This document shows, in pieces, positions 39,191 to 50,271 of a DNA stretch of 64,000 nt. This DNA comes from Gymnorhina tibicen. Its lineage: Eukaryota > Chordata > Aves > Passeriformes > Artamidae. The number at the start of each line of letters is the position of its first letter. Positions within the stretch are counted from its first letter, which is position 1. Below the pieces are notes generated by a model that did no database searches, had not been told where the DNA came from, and saw nothing but the letters and a program-made list of their open reading frames with translations. Location of the stretch: NCBI GenBank assembly GCA_013399875.1, contig VXAZ01010787.1:372001-436000 (forward strand), written 5' to 3'. The position numbers and the translations under genes were made by a program.

Positions 39191-42119
39191 CTCTTTTGCC
39201 ATGGCAAATATTTCTTTTTAAAAAATCAGGTTACTGATTTTAATGTTAAGAATTGTCTTTATACTATTTAAATTATTGAAAATTAGAGGATAGTATATGC
39301 ATGACTGTGACATTAGCTTTCATTGATTTCTTGAGATCATAGTCAAACACAGCCTTAAACACAACAGTGAGAATTCAACTCTTCCACAGCTTCCTTGGTG
39401 TACCTGCTCCCAGCAAACTGGTTTCCCATGAGTGATGAGCATCAAGAATGGCTGAGCTTCAAAAGATAACTGCTAACCTATTAGAACCAAAATGAGTCCT
39501 TGAAGTGCTACATGGATAGGGCATCACTGAAAGCCACTCATAAGGAAAAAGCCAACCCCATTGACTTGAGGGTATGAGCCAGTAAGATCTTACCCAGGGA
39601 TGTTATTGTTTCCTCTGGAAATAATGTAGGCAATGAAAGGTAAAGAAGTCAAATTATAATAAGCAATGCTTTCTGCTGTCTGGGAAAAATGCAAATGTCC
39701 TTGCAACTGTGAAGAGTACACAGTCCCATGACAAGAGGGATAAAACCTGGATCACCCAACTCTCATCAAATAGAAATGCAGGTCAGCTGCTTTAAGCTAC
39801 TCTTTGCCACAGTTGCTTTGACAAGATAAAAAAGAGATGTTAGTGCAGAGTTCAAAAAGTCATCTGAGATACACATGATGGGGTTTGGCATGGCAAGGTA
39901 AAAAGAGAATGAAATAATTGTAGGGATCAAGTCCAAGTCTGCCAAACTGAAGTGCAGGAACAACTGAACTGATCAAAAAGCAAATAAGCCACTTGCATTG
40001 GTAAACTTATGGCTGAACTGAACACAATTATCAAATGTAGTATGGATAGACATAGCTATTGAGAAGAAAGAGCTAGGACAATGAACCTGGGAGCCAGGTA
40101 TCTGAAAGGTCTGAAAAGGAAGGTTTCTATATTAATGGAAAGTCCTGGCTTGCAGTCTCTCTTCCAAAACCTTCCCAGTATTTTATGCAATGCTGGAAGT
40201 TAATCTTTTCCACATTTGTGCCTTACTTATCCAATTCTGTCACTTCCCCATTTCTTTCTCAGGAGTTCCTCTTGTTTATGATTTCCTCTTGCATTTCACT
40301 GTGGTACAGATTTTGAAAGCATGAATTCGCTTCTTTCAGGTGTTTTTAAACAGCCTTAGAATTCAGCATATGAAAACTGTACAACCATATGTAGTTATGT
40401 TTATAGTTTTCTTTTCCTTCATCTCTAAGTGTCACAGATGAGCATATTAAAGTTCTTGCCCTGACCAGGATTCTTATGTGACATTTGTCTACTTTAGTGC
40501 CTCATTTCTCTTTTGTTCTTGCAATGGTGAGGTCTGTGATTTGCAATTTTTTTATTGTTGTTTTATTGGGAATTTCATGGACTGCAGCTTTCTTTGATTG
40601 CATTATATAGTGTCACATATCACTTTAAAATGTAAACTATTATGAGAGTCTAAACTAAATGTTCATTTAATTTCCCAGGCTAAAATGAAGCAATACGACT
40701 AAGAACCATGTATTAAAGAATACATTTTCAGTGTTCCAGTGTATAGTGCAAACATAACAATGTATTTTCATGTCCTGAAGTGCTATAGGTAAAATTTAAT
40801 AGAGAGAGTAGGTTGTACTTAATTCATTAAGCACATTTATGAAGACATTATCTTTTAGCTACAATGGATGTAAGTAGCCCAAACCAGATTTTTTTAACTT
40901 TAAATAATTCCATAGTTAGAAGTTTCAGACATATCCACACCATTTTCCTTTCTGCTTTTCAGGAGTTAGTGCCTTTGGATGCTCAGAAACTGTTTAAAAT
41001 TCTGACACTGCTGTATCAGCATTAGGTGATATAGTTAATGGTTCTGTGTACTTGCTCCAGGTCAACCTGCTGAGAGTAGTAGTAAAGTAAAATGCTCTGG
41101 TCAAGTTATTCTGTTTCTTTAATGATGTAAAAATCATGTAAGTTTGATTTACACAAATCAAAATTATCTGGTTTAACTTTATGTTCCTTAATTAAAAAAT
41201 CAACTGCCTTTCTGTATTATATTTTACATAACTCTTAAATTGGCATAGAATTTTTAATGGAGCTCACTCAAGTGTTCTTATAAAAGTCCTTTTAGGATGA
41301 AAAATGCCATTTCTTTTGTCCTAATCAGTTTTCTATTTAGCAAAGCATATTTTAAAAACCACAGCTTTAAACACAGATTTATTTTAGCCTAGTGAAACAA
41401 TTTAATTAGGCAAATGGTATCTTCATATATGGTTATCAACTTATATTTTCAACTTTTAATTTATTCCAAGTGTTTCATACCCAGTCTTCCTGGATGCTGT
41501 ATGATGAAGCTTTGTAATTTCTGGAGACAATGATACTATACTAAATTACTGCTTAAGAGGTATGGGGATACACAGTTTATAAATCTAACCCTTCTTTTAG
41601 TCTCCTGTGTCAAAGGTGCAGTGAAAGCACATGAACCTCATGAGATGATGATGATGAAAGCAAGACATAAAAAATAATAAAATGCCATGAATTGCATTCC
41701 TAAATCTCTCCCACTGTCAAAATCTGAGAGATTAGGTAGAAAAATAATGTTATTTACTCAATTTCCTCTCAGGAAAAAGATCTATATAATATGTTTTGAG
41801 TTTGTTTTATACTGTTTTGAATTTTTCTTCATGCCCATTTTATCAAAGGTTATGATGAAAATGAAATGTTTTTGTGTTTTTTTTTTTTCCCCTGGGACAG
41901 AAAAATATATTTTCGTGTGTCCTGTGCATTTCCATAGTAACATTCAATTATTTTCACAGCAAACCTTCTCTATCAAGAATAGAAAACTGAACCCAACAAA
42001 AACCATTCAGTAAGGGAAGCCATTTGGAATTTTGAGGAACCAAAGTGTTCCTTGCCCAATGGATTTTGCGTTTATTGAGGACAGTCATAAATAACTTTAA
42101 AATATTCCAGTGTGATAGG

Positions 42120-42370
42120 ATGGAGCTGCAGATTAGGTCATCGTGGAATTATAGTTCCCTTGCTTAATGATTTTACAAAATTGCCTGGCAATCCAACAAA
42201 GAGAAGGAGCACAATGTGGTGAATGCAGGCTAATTAAACCAATAATTGCTTCTTCTTGTGTTCCCAGATAATGTGCCCCTGATAATTTTAAATGAAGTTT
42301 TGAAGCTGACTTCTTGAATGAAACGCTGTGCTAGTTAAAGCTCCGCTAACTCTCCGTGTGCACAGAAACT
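42120..42370. promoter_or_regulatory. Candidate conserved noncoding element
   Basis: Near 42191-42245 there are, in order, an ACAAAG SOX/TCF-like core (42196-42201), an ACAATG SOX-like core (42211-42216), TAATTA (42231-42236) and CCAAT (42239-42243) within 50 bp. The surrounding 250 bp is unusually complex for this AT-rich neighbourhood and keeps several CpGs (near 42139, 42323, 42342, 42353). It is suggestive of an enhancer, not proof. Confidence 0.2.
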
Positions 42371-45300
42371 GGCCTACTTCTCAAGGTCCCTGGCACTGCT
42401 CAGACAAGTATCGCCACAGCACACAAAGAGTACGGGAATAGCTTTCCTGTATGTCTGGTACTGGGGCCCTGAATTCCTGTGTTTTCCCTCTTTGCAATAT
42501 TGTGACTAGATCATCTGATTTCCCTGAGCAATTCCAAAATTAGAGGCTGCAAATTAAGTCTTTGATGTTTTTTAAGACTCAGGAAAAGATGCAAACTTCT
42601 GTGTATCTCAGGAATGCTAGTGTAAATCTAGAGTAACTCCGTTGAGACTTAGGAGGACTTTTTTTAGTTATATCTGTGTCAAATGCAAGTACATGACTGT
42701 TGACTGGCAGCTATGTTTAGAACTTGGGAAATATTTCACGAAGTCCCCAAGACTTTCAAGGTGATTTTCAAAGAGTTATAAGGAATAATTTTGAAAGTTT
42801 TAACATTAAACTTAGAGGAAGATTCTTTATCAGTTAATCGGGTAAAATGACTTCTGCAGATGAATTGTAAGTATGAGCTCTGCTATGATGTATATATTCA
42901 TCCTGCTATCTCATTTCCATGTATCAACTCATGTTGTTAAACAATATGTATTATAGGTCACTTATAGTCTAACAGAACATCCTTTCTAACATGATTTACA
43001 ATTTTATGAATCCATAGAAGCAAAGGATTTACTTCTTTATCTCAATACTTTTTGATACTAAACAATGTCGGGTAAATATGTTTCTTTTCTTCATTGGTGC
43101 TCAAGGATTTTTACTAAAATATTGAACTAATGTGTTTCAATTTTTTTTGTCCTAAATTATTATTTCATTATTTGAGTGGAATGACATAAAAAAACCAGGT
43201 AGGTTTTCAAAACAGTTCCTTAACTATTATCATCTGGACCTTCAAATTTAGACAAAGTATCTACTACTGTGAACTGATTATGTTTCATTATAAGAGAATT
43301 GTGTGATGTATTTGATTAATCTGAGAAGTGCAATGCATATTTTTGGATGTATGATTGCATTTTAAGCATTACCCAAAACAACTTCTTTAGGGAACTAAAC
43401 CAACAAAATAAAAACATATTTGTAATTATTTTCTAGTACTGAGAACCTATTTAAAACCATGGCTTCCGGAATTACAAATAGAGAGAGAATTATCCATCAT
43501 TACTGGTACCTACCAGTATATCACAGAATGCACATATGATGTGTGCTCTGAAATCTGCTGTAATAGCCTAAAAAAAATAAGTCAGGGTCTGTTAGATCTC
43601 ATGAGCTGAAATTCCCATTGGTATTCACAAAATAGCAGAAGTCAAATCTGGCAGCAGATCTTGCCAATAGTCACTTTTCCATTAATTCTTCCAGTAAATG
43701 TTCATGACCGAAATCTATAACTACACAATTCACAAGCTCACTCCCAGAATTTTTAGTCTTGTAAACTGACAAGTATACACTCAGGAATTGTGAAACTGCA
43801 TCTTTCTGTTGGCTTTTTAATGAGAGACAGGTTCAATATATCTTAGTTGGCAGCAACTGGGCAATGAAAAGCAATATTGGTAGAGAGGGTTTTATTTTTG
43901 TTTGCTCTGTGTCTTGTTAAGCTTTACTGATATAAAACCATCTGTTTAAAAAGCTGTAAAAAACAGACTGCCAACACATAAAACTAAACACAACAAAATA
44001 GTCTTAATATCTACTGGCTGATAACTCAGTGCACTGTTAAAATTGCTGAAGATGGAGGCATGGTTGGAGAGGAAGACAGTTTTAGGGACAAACCTTAGTT
44101 TCCAAATGAAGGACTTCACTGTTTATGTTTGATGGTAATCACTTTTTTTTCAGTGAATATTAATTTGCACTCTGATATTATACTCTTATATGAAATTGTC
44201 TTGAAATAGTTTAAATATTACATACAAATATGGGGTTTAGCTTTGTTGGGCTATACAGGACCAAATGCAATGCAAGCCAGAAACAACTTAAACTGATAAT
44301 ACAAGCATTGTAAGGAGGTACATATAAGACCAATAATGTCAACCATACCAGTACAATGAAAATCTCAGAGTTATACAGGGTGAACTGTCACTTGACTGAC
44401 TGTTATCACTACCTCAGAAACAAGCTGAAAAAAATTTGTCTGCAATTTGTCAATAAAAAGATTTTTCAATGTCTTTATGCCCATTAAATTTTGAACTATT
44501 ATTGGCAAAATTAATGAGGTACTCTGAAGTTACATGCATGATTTTGTGAGTACTTTATTTAAATCTTATTTTAAATTGAGAAATTATTGGTACTAGCTGT
44601 TAATTTTTTTCGCATGACATAGATTTGCTTCTAAAAACCATAAATAGACAAGAAAGTGTTGTATTATAATTGTAAGATCTTAATGAAAAATGCATTTTAG
44701 TCATGCAACAATTACATAAAGCTAACATACAAAAATTAAAATTTATCCTATGCATATACTAAATATAGTAAAGAAATTCTTTCCACATGAGATGGTTTAC
44801 TAATCTACTGAATTGTCCACAGTGATCGCTAAGTCTAAAATAATCTATAAACAATAAAGATTCCAAAACTGACAAAGTGCAAATTTAGATTCAGCTCTCT
44901 CCACTGTGAGCTCACCAACATGTAATAAATAACTTTTTTGAGACCAGGGTAAAATATACATTTGGATTTTTCCTAAATACCATGATATATCATTTTGCAT
45001 AAAATATTATCTGTTAGGAAGTTTGATGTCTATAATTAAAATACAGAGAATACTTGCATACAAAACTGTGTGAGAAAATATAGACACCCTTCATGAATAA
45101 AACCAGTAACTGATCAATAATGATAGACTGTAAAACACGTCTTTATATGATCTCCCCAAACAGTTCCATTGCTGTTAGTTAAAAGAGGACAACATACCAA
45201 TTAAGAGAGGAAACAAGAAAAACAGTAAAATAAAAGAAGGGAAATCATGGTACAAATCACTGTCAGAAAATGCAGAAAAATAATTTTCAGACTAGAGCTT

Positions 45301-46561
45301 ATGAGGTGGGAAATTTTAATTATGATAGATGTTCATGATTAAAAGAGTTTAAAATTAAGCAAAGATATCCAATGAAGGACACATTTTCAATTCCAGAAGA
45401 ATCTAACAGCAAAAATAATGTATAAATGGTGGTAGGAAAGAAAAATACACCTGAGCACAGCTTTGAGATTTAGAGTATTGTAACTACTGGTGGCAGTACG
45501 TCATGAACAACAGAGATTTTCAGATAAAAAGAGCTACATGAATGATTCAGTCTGTAAAATATGTTTTGTACTAAAAAGATCAATCTATTTCATTTTTTTC
45601 TGAGAGAAAATGAAGAGACTTGACAGCCTATAACTACCTTTCTCAGACTTCTGAGAGTAGCTTTCTTATCATTCAAATAGAAAAGATAGAGTGAGACCTG
45701 GAGTCAGACTAAAATATAGTGACAAAAGTTGAGGTAATTAAGCATTAAACATTTGGATGTTTACTGATAGGTAACAGGATTTAGAGATTTGTATGATACT
45801 TTACAGGTAAGGACCTTAATCCTGTGTTTAATTTTAACTTGGAACTGCATTGATTTTAAATACATATGTTTAAAATATTTTACATGAGATTTAATACCAT
45901 TAAAATAAGGCTTAGCGATAGTTTTTATTCATTCCATTTACTTAGTATCTCTTTTCTTAAAACGTACACTTAAAATCAGTGAATATACACACACTTGCTT
46001 TCCAGACAGGCTTTAATATTTACTTGTATTCATTTTTAATGGCTACGTAGCAGATGGTAAGACTGAAAGTACCATTCCCCTGGGGATTTAAAATAGGCAA
46101 AGATATGAGAAGAAATCAAAAGGAAAAGAGCAAAACAGATGTTGTGAAGCTGCTGCTGATGGTGAGACATGGGAGGATAAGCAGATGCCTTCCAACTTCA
46201 CCCATCAGTTCTGCAAAGGTGTTGACCACTTGTGAGAGACTAGAAGATGGCGTTTGTTTCTCTGAACATGGATGAAATATTTCTCTAGGCTTTGAATGTA
46301 AATTGAAAGGAAACAGGCTCTCTGGCCCTTTTTCATTCCATCTTGAAACTACATTAAAAAGACTCCCACCTATAATTCCAAATATATTTTATATTCATAA
46401 ACAAACCTTCTTGCACGCTTCTCTGGAAAATTGTTTCTTCTCAAAACTGCCAGCAATACTTTGGACTTTTAAGAGTATTTTTAATGAGACTATGATTGAT
46501 AAATAGCACATAATAACAAATAGGTATGACAGTTTTAGTGTACTAGATGAGGTTATTTGAT

Positions 46562-46575
46562 AGACAGACAGACAG
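46562..46575. repeat. Short (GACA)n repeat
   Basis: Three and a half AGAC/GACA units, a minor tetranucleotide repeat. Confidence 0.6.
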
Positions 46576-47481
46576 CACAGATTAATGTGTTGGCTCCTAA
46601 GAATTCATATCTAGAATAAGAATGTGTGGTTAGTTTTGAGCAGTTGCTTTATGTCACTGACATGTAATGTTTGGTGGTGTTAAGCCAAATCTTGAATTTA
46701 TTTGAAGAATTTAGTATACTAAGTTAAACCAAAACATCAATGGACTTTCCAGTGTGGGCACAATCTCATGGTTTTGCAGCTCCAAGAAGGCAAAAGACCT
46801 CTTCCACCTAATAGGAAGGTGACATAATGCTATCATATAAGACAGTGGTCAATTTTTCGTATTTCAACTGATGAAAAAGCACCTGTCACTTAGGCTTTGC
46901 AGTACTCACTGGTAAATTCCAGAAGTTCCTCCTGTGATTCCAGCCTTTTCTAAGAGTTGCCTCTCAAACTAATGCTCCATGTGTATATGTAGATGGTTGA
47001 CAGTTTTAGAAAGTCTTTCTTGAGAAATATTGTATTTGCAAGGATGGTGCTTATTTTGCAGTAGTCATCATAGTTTCAGTGAGAGTGTCATGGTTTGACA
47101 CTGGCCAAATGCCAGGCACCCACGAGAGCCACTTGCTCACCCTCCCCTGCCACAGCTGGGCAGAGGAGAGAAAGAAAATTAACAAAGGTTTCTTGAGTTG
47201 AGATAAGGACCGGGAGAAAACACTCAAACAGGCTCGGCTTAGAGGTACAAAGTGAATTTATTACTAACAGAGTCAGAGGAGGTGAATGAGAATTAAAATA
47301 AGCCATTAAAAACACCTTTTCTTCCCCCAGCCCCTCCCTCCTTCCCACTGACAGTGCAGAGAGACAGGGTGTGGGGATTTTGGTCAGTTCATCACCCAGG
47401 GATTTTCTTGCACTGCTCAGGGAGAGTCCTTCCCCTGTGAGACTGTGGGGTCCCTACCATGGGACACAGTTCTCTGTGAAC

Positions 47482-47574
47482 TTCTCCAGTGCAGCTCCAA
47501 ATCTCATGAGCATCAGTCCTCCCAAATCTTCTCCAGCATGGTTCCAATCTCACAAGCATCAGTCCTCCCAAAAC
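47482..47574. repeat. 47-bp tandem duplication inside LTR copy 1
   Basis: Two adjacent units of 47 and 46 bp both begin TTCTCCAG and contain CAATCTCA/AAATCTCA and AGCATCAGTCCTCCCAAA. LTR copy 2 has only one such unit (around 59326-59372). The duplication therefore arose in copy 1 or its source lineage. Confidence 0.85.
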
Positions 47575-47703
47575 TGCTGCAGTGTGGTTTGCTCTTCCAT
47601 GAGGTGCATTCCTCCAAGGACAGGCTGCTCCAGCCTGGAAGCAAGGGCCCTCTCTCTCCACCGGGTCTCCCACTGGATCACAGCCTCCTCCAGGCACCCA
47701 CCC

Positions 47704-47796
47704 NNNNNNNNNNNNNNNNNNNNNNNNNNNNNNNNNNNNNNNNNNNNNNNNNNNNNNNNNNNNNNNNNNNNNNNNNNNNNNNNNNNNNNNNNNNNN
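47704..47796. other. Assembly gap of 93 N
   Basis: The N run lies exactly where LTR copy 2 carries its GC-rich 40-bp minisatellite, between the CAGGCACCCACC and GGTCTGCACCACGGCCTGCA landmarks shared by the two copies. The true length is unknown. Confidence 0.99.
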
Positions 47797-49200
47797 CCAT
47801 GGTCTGCACCACGGCCTGCAGAGGAACCTCGGCTCTGGCCAATAGCACCTCCTCCCCCTCCTTCTTCACTGACCTTGGTGTCTCCATGTTGTTTTCCCTC
47901 ACATGTTCTCACCTCCTCCTCTTCTCTTGGTAAAAAAAAGCTGTGTGCACTTTGTTTTGATTTTCTTCTTAAATATGTTATCACAGAGGCGTTACCAGCC
48001 TCTCTCACTGGCCCAGACTTGGCCAGCAGTGTGTCCATCTTCAGAACCATCACGGATTGGCTCTGTTGGACGTGGTGGAAGCTTCTGGCAGCTTCTCACA
48101 GAAGCCATCTCTGTGGCCCCCTCTCTACCAAAAACCAGTCAGTGCAAAACCAACACGAAGAGTATTTCCCTAAAGTCTTAAATTGTGTTTTGTACTCCAA
48201 AGCATTTAATTTTCATCTTTTCATTGCTTGTAATAAAATAGAATTTCTGTGTGGTTTGTTGCAGTTCATGTAATTTGAAGGTGAATACACTTTGAAATAA
48301 CAAAACCACAGTAAATGCTTTTCAGTCAAGAGCTTTCTACAGCTATTGGTAGAAAGTTAGAAATATCAGCAGGCTAAGGTGAATGGATTCACCATTGCTT
48401 ATAACCTGTTAATTTTTTTATCCATTATGCATTCTGAATAAATTCCGATCAACCTACAGTTTTCTTGCAACATCCATTCAGAAGTATTTTTCCTAAGTGC
48501 TAAAGAACTGCAATCTGTTCTATGCAGCTCATAGATTAGTGAACTCTCCTTAATAATATCTTTTTGCTAGGAAAGCTTTAGGTCAGAGCTGAACATGGCC
48601 CATTGAGTTATATCCTTTCTGGACCCTTTAAATGTCAAATTTAGGACATATTCTAAAGCTTTGTCATTCAGTCGTACACTGTGCATACAGAACAAAACTA
48701 TAATAAATCTTTTATAACTTCTCTGAACTGCCATTGAACATAAATTCTGGCTTCTGGCCTTTCCTGCTCCACATATCTGCAGTTAAAACAACTGCTGTAG
48801 CAGTATTTGCATTTTTCAAATCCATCAGCTCCAAGGATCTAGTGTCACTTCACTTTGTACTCAACAAAGAGACCTTAAAGCTAAACAATAGATGCTTTGA
48901 GTAACATTATCACCCTGCTATAATTAGTAATTTACAATTACCTATACCAGTGTTACAAAACAAAAGGGACATCAGAAAAACTCTTAAGCGCCTCCAGTTT
49001 TTCAGAGGAGGAGAAATAATCTTTTGCAATTTGCTTACTGGATGATTGTGCAGACTTCTTTGCCCTACATGATTTCAGTCTAAAAATGTTTTGGTGTTGG
49101 TTATCAAGTCAGTAAGAAATCCATAGAGTCAGCTTTTCTTTAAAGTTTTTGAACTTTGAGGTAATATCAAAAGTATTGTCCACTACAATGTGTCTTAACG

Positions 49201-49277
49201 TAAAGAAAAACCAACAGCAAAAAACCCCCTCAAACCCCAGCAAAACACAGAAAACCAACCAAACAAAAACCAACACA
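49201..49277. repeat. A/C-rich low-complexity tract
   Basis: Nearly pure A and C with CCAAA, CAAAAC and ACCAACC words. It resembles the tract at 12844-12950. The hydrophobic minus-strand frame across it is an artefact. Confidence 0.75.
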
Positions 49278-50129
49278 AAGATACACAAATATTCGCTGTA
49301 AACTGTGACAATAGATTGCAATAGCTCAATTGAATATGGGCTGGATGATAATGTCACTAATAGAGTTTCCTCCAAAATTAGTGTGTTGGTAGATGCAGTC
49401 TCATGGGCATGGTGATAGCAAAATAAGACAAATGTTCTCCAAAGCACAGTACGTGGAAACAATCATACCCTTCATAAGTTCTTTTTTATGGATATGTATC
49501 TATGAAGATGGGGCATTGAATATTAACGTAGATTCAGAAAAAATCTGAAATGAAATTGTAGTATTTGTCTTCCAATAGTGGAAGAAAAATAGCAACACAG
49601 TGGTTGCCATTAGTCTATCAATAGACCTTCTACTTGATTTTTCTCTTATTTCATTTTTCATCTAAATTGAGAAATTTATGTAGCATGGATTTGCTTAAGT
49701 CCGACATATATTACTCTGGAGGTGTCTCTTTCATTTTATTGATGGTTGGACTCTTGCAGTAGAAAACAATTGTCTATCAGTTTTAAGTTCCATTAAGCCC
49801 ATAAACAATTACACAAATATTTTCTTTTCTGATGATTTCTGGAAAGCAGTTTTCAATTCTTATCCACTTGATTACAGTGTTAGTGAGCACAATAACTCTG
49901 CTTTTGACATAGAAGTTGTCTAACACCACATACATTTTTTCTCTCCACGTGAAATTTTCAAAATCTCTCATGCCTCTTCATTCAATAATATTGGTCCTTT
50001 TTATGTGTTTCTTTGTTGTTAACATCAAATTTTTTCTTGCTAATGATGCCATGGTCGCAGTCCAAGCACAGGAACTTCTATACCATGTTACAAGAATTCT
50101 GTTCTGTTCTGTTTGCTCTGGGGATAGGG

Positions 50130-50271
50130 CAGCACAGGAAATGATTACCCAGAACAACTGTGGTATCTCCACCCTTGCAGTTTTCGATGACTTGGATGGT
50201 CAAAGTCAAGGCTGACCTGAGCTGCTGTTAATCAGAGCACAAGTTTTCATTTCCAACCCCCATTTCTGTAT
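50130..50271 (+). mobile_element. CR1: Old diverged CR1 LINE 3' fragment
   Basis: ATTACCCAGAACAACTGTGG, then TATCTCCACCCTTGCAGTTT, then GATGGTCAAAGTCAAGGCTG and ACCTGAGCTGCTG follow the order of CR1 3' ends (ggttgcccagagaagttgtgg, aatctccatccttggaggtt, ggacaaagccatggctgacctgatct). A degraded tail TTTCATTTCCAACCCCCATTTCTGTA ends it. It is much more diverged than the copies at 5.9 and 7.7 kb, so an older subfamily. Confidence 0.7.

Larger units (their letters stand above)
33621..47085. other. Long AT-rich gene-free stretch
   Basis: 13.5 kb without a recognisable gene. It holds a MIR-like relic (34316-34395), a degenerate tandem array (34800-35170), an A-run (35679-35692), two stretches that look like conserved noncoding elements (38990-39190, 42120-42370) and a small GACA repeat (46562-46575). 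A minus-strand 155-codon frame at 37911-38378 and a plus-strand 108-codon frame at 41687-42013 show no known domain; I treat both as chance. Confidence 0.6.
47086..48157 (-). mobile_element. Solo LTR of an avian endogenous retrovirus, copy 1
   Basis: It aligns end to end with the LTR at 58921-60024, starting TGTCATGGTTTGACACTGG on the plus strand and ending AAAACCAACACG. The retroviral sense is the minus strand: an AATAAA signal lies at 47262-47257 on that strand and is followed by the TTATCTCAACTC word typical of the U5 side of avian LTRs. Flanking pentamers GAGAG (47081-47085) and AAGAG (48158-48162) are a one-mismatch target duplication, and the terminal CA has mutated to CG. It differs from copy 2 by an internal 47-bp duplication and a 93-N gap. 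Class III (ERVL-like) is suggested by the 5-bp duplication. No internal retroviral genes adjoin, so it is a solo LTR. Frames across it carrying runs of unknown residues are artefacts. Confidence 0.9.

Noticed and set aside
39601..39775. Possible further MIR relic near 39.7 kb
   Set aside because: Only isolated words (AAACCTGGATCACCCAACTC) match and the core order is absent.
47371..48273. A 300-codon frame through the N run
   Set aside because: It is open only because 93 unknown bases are read as unknown residues. The flanking sequence is LTR.
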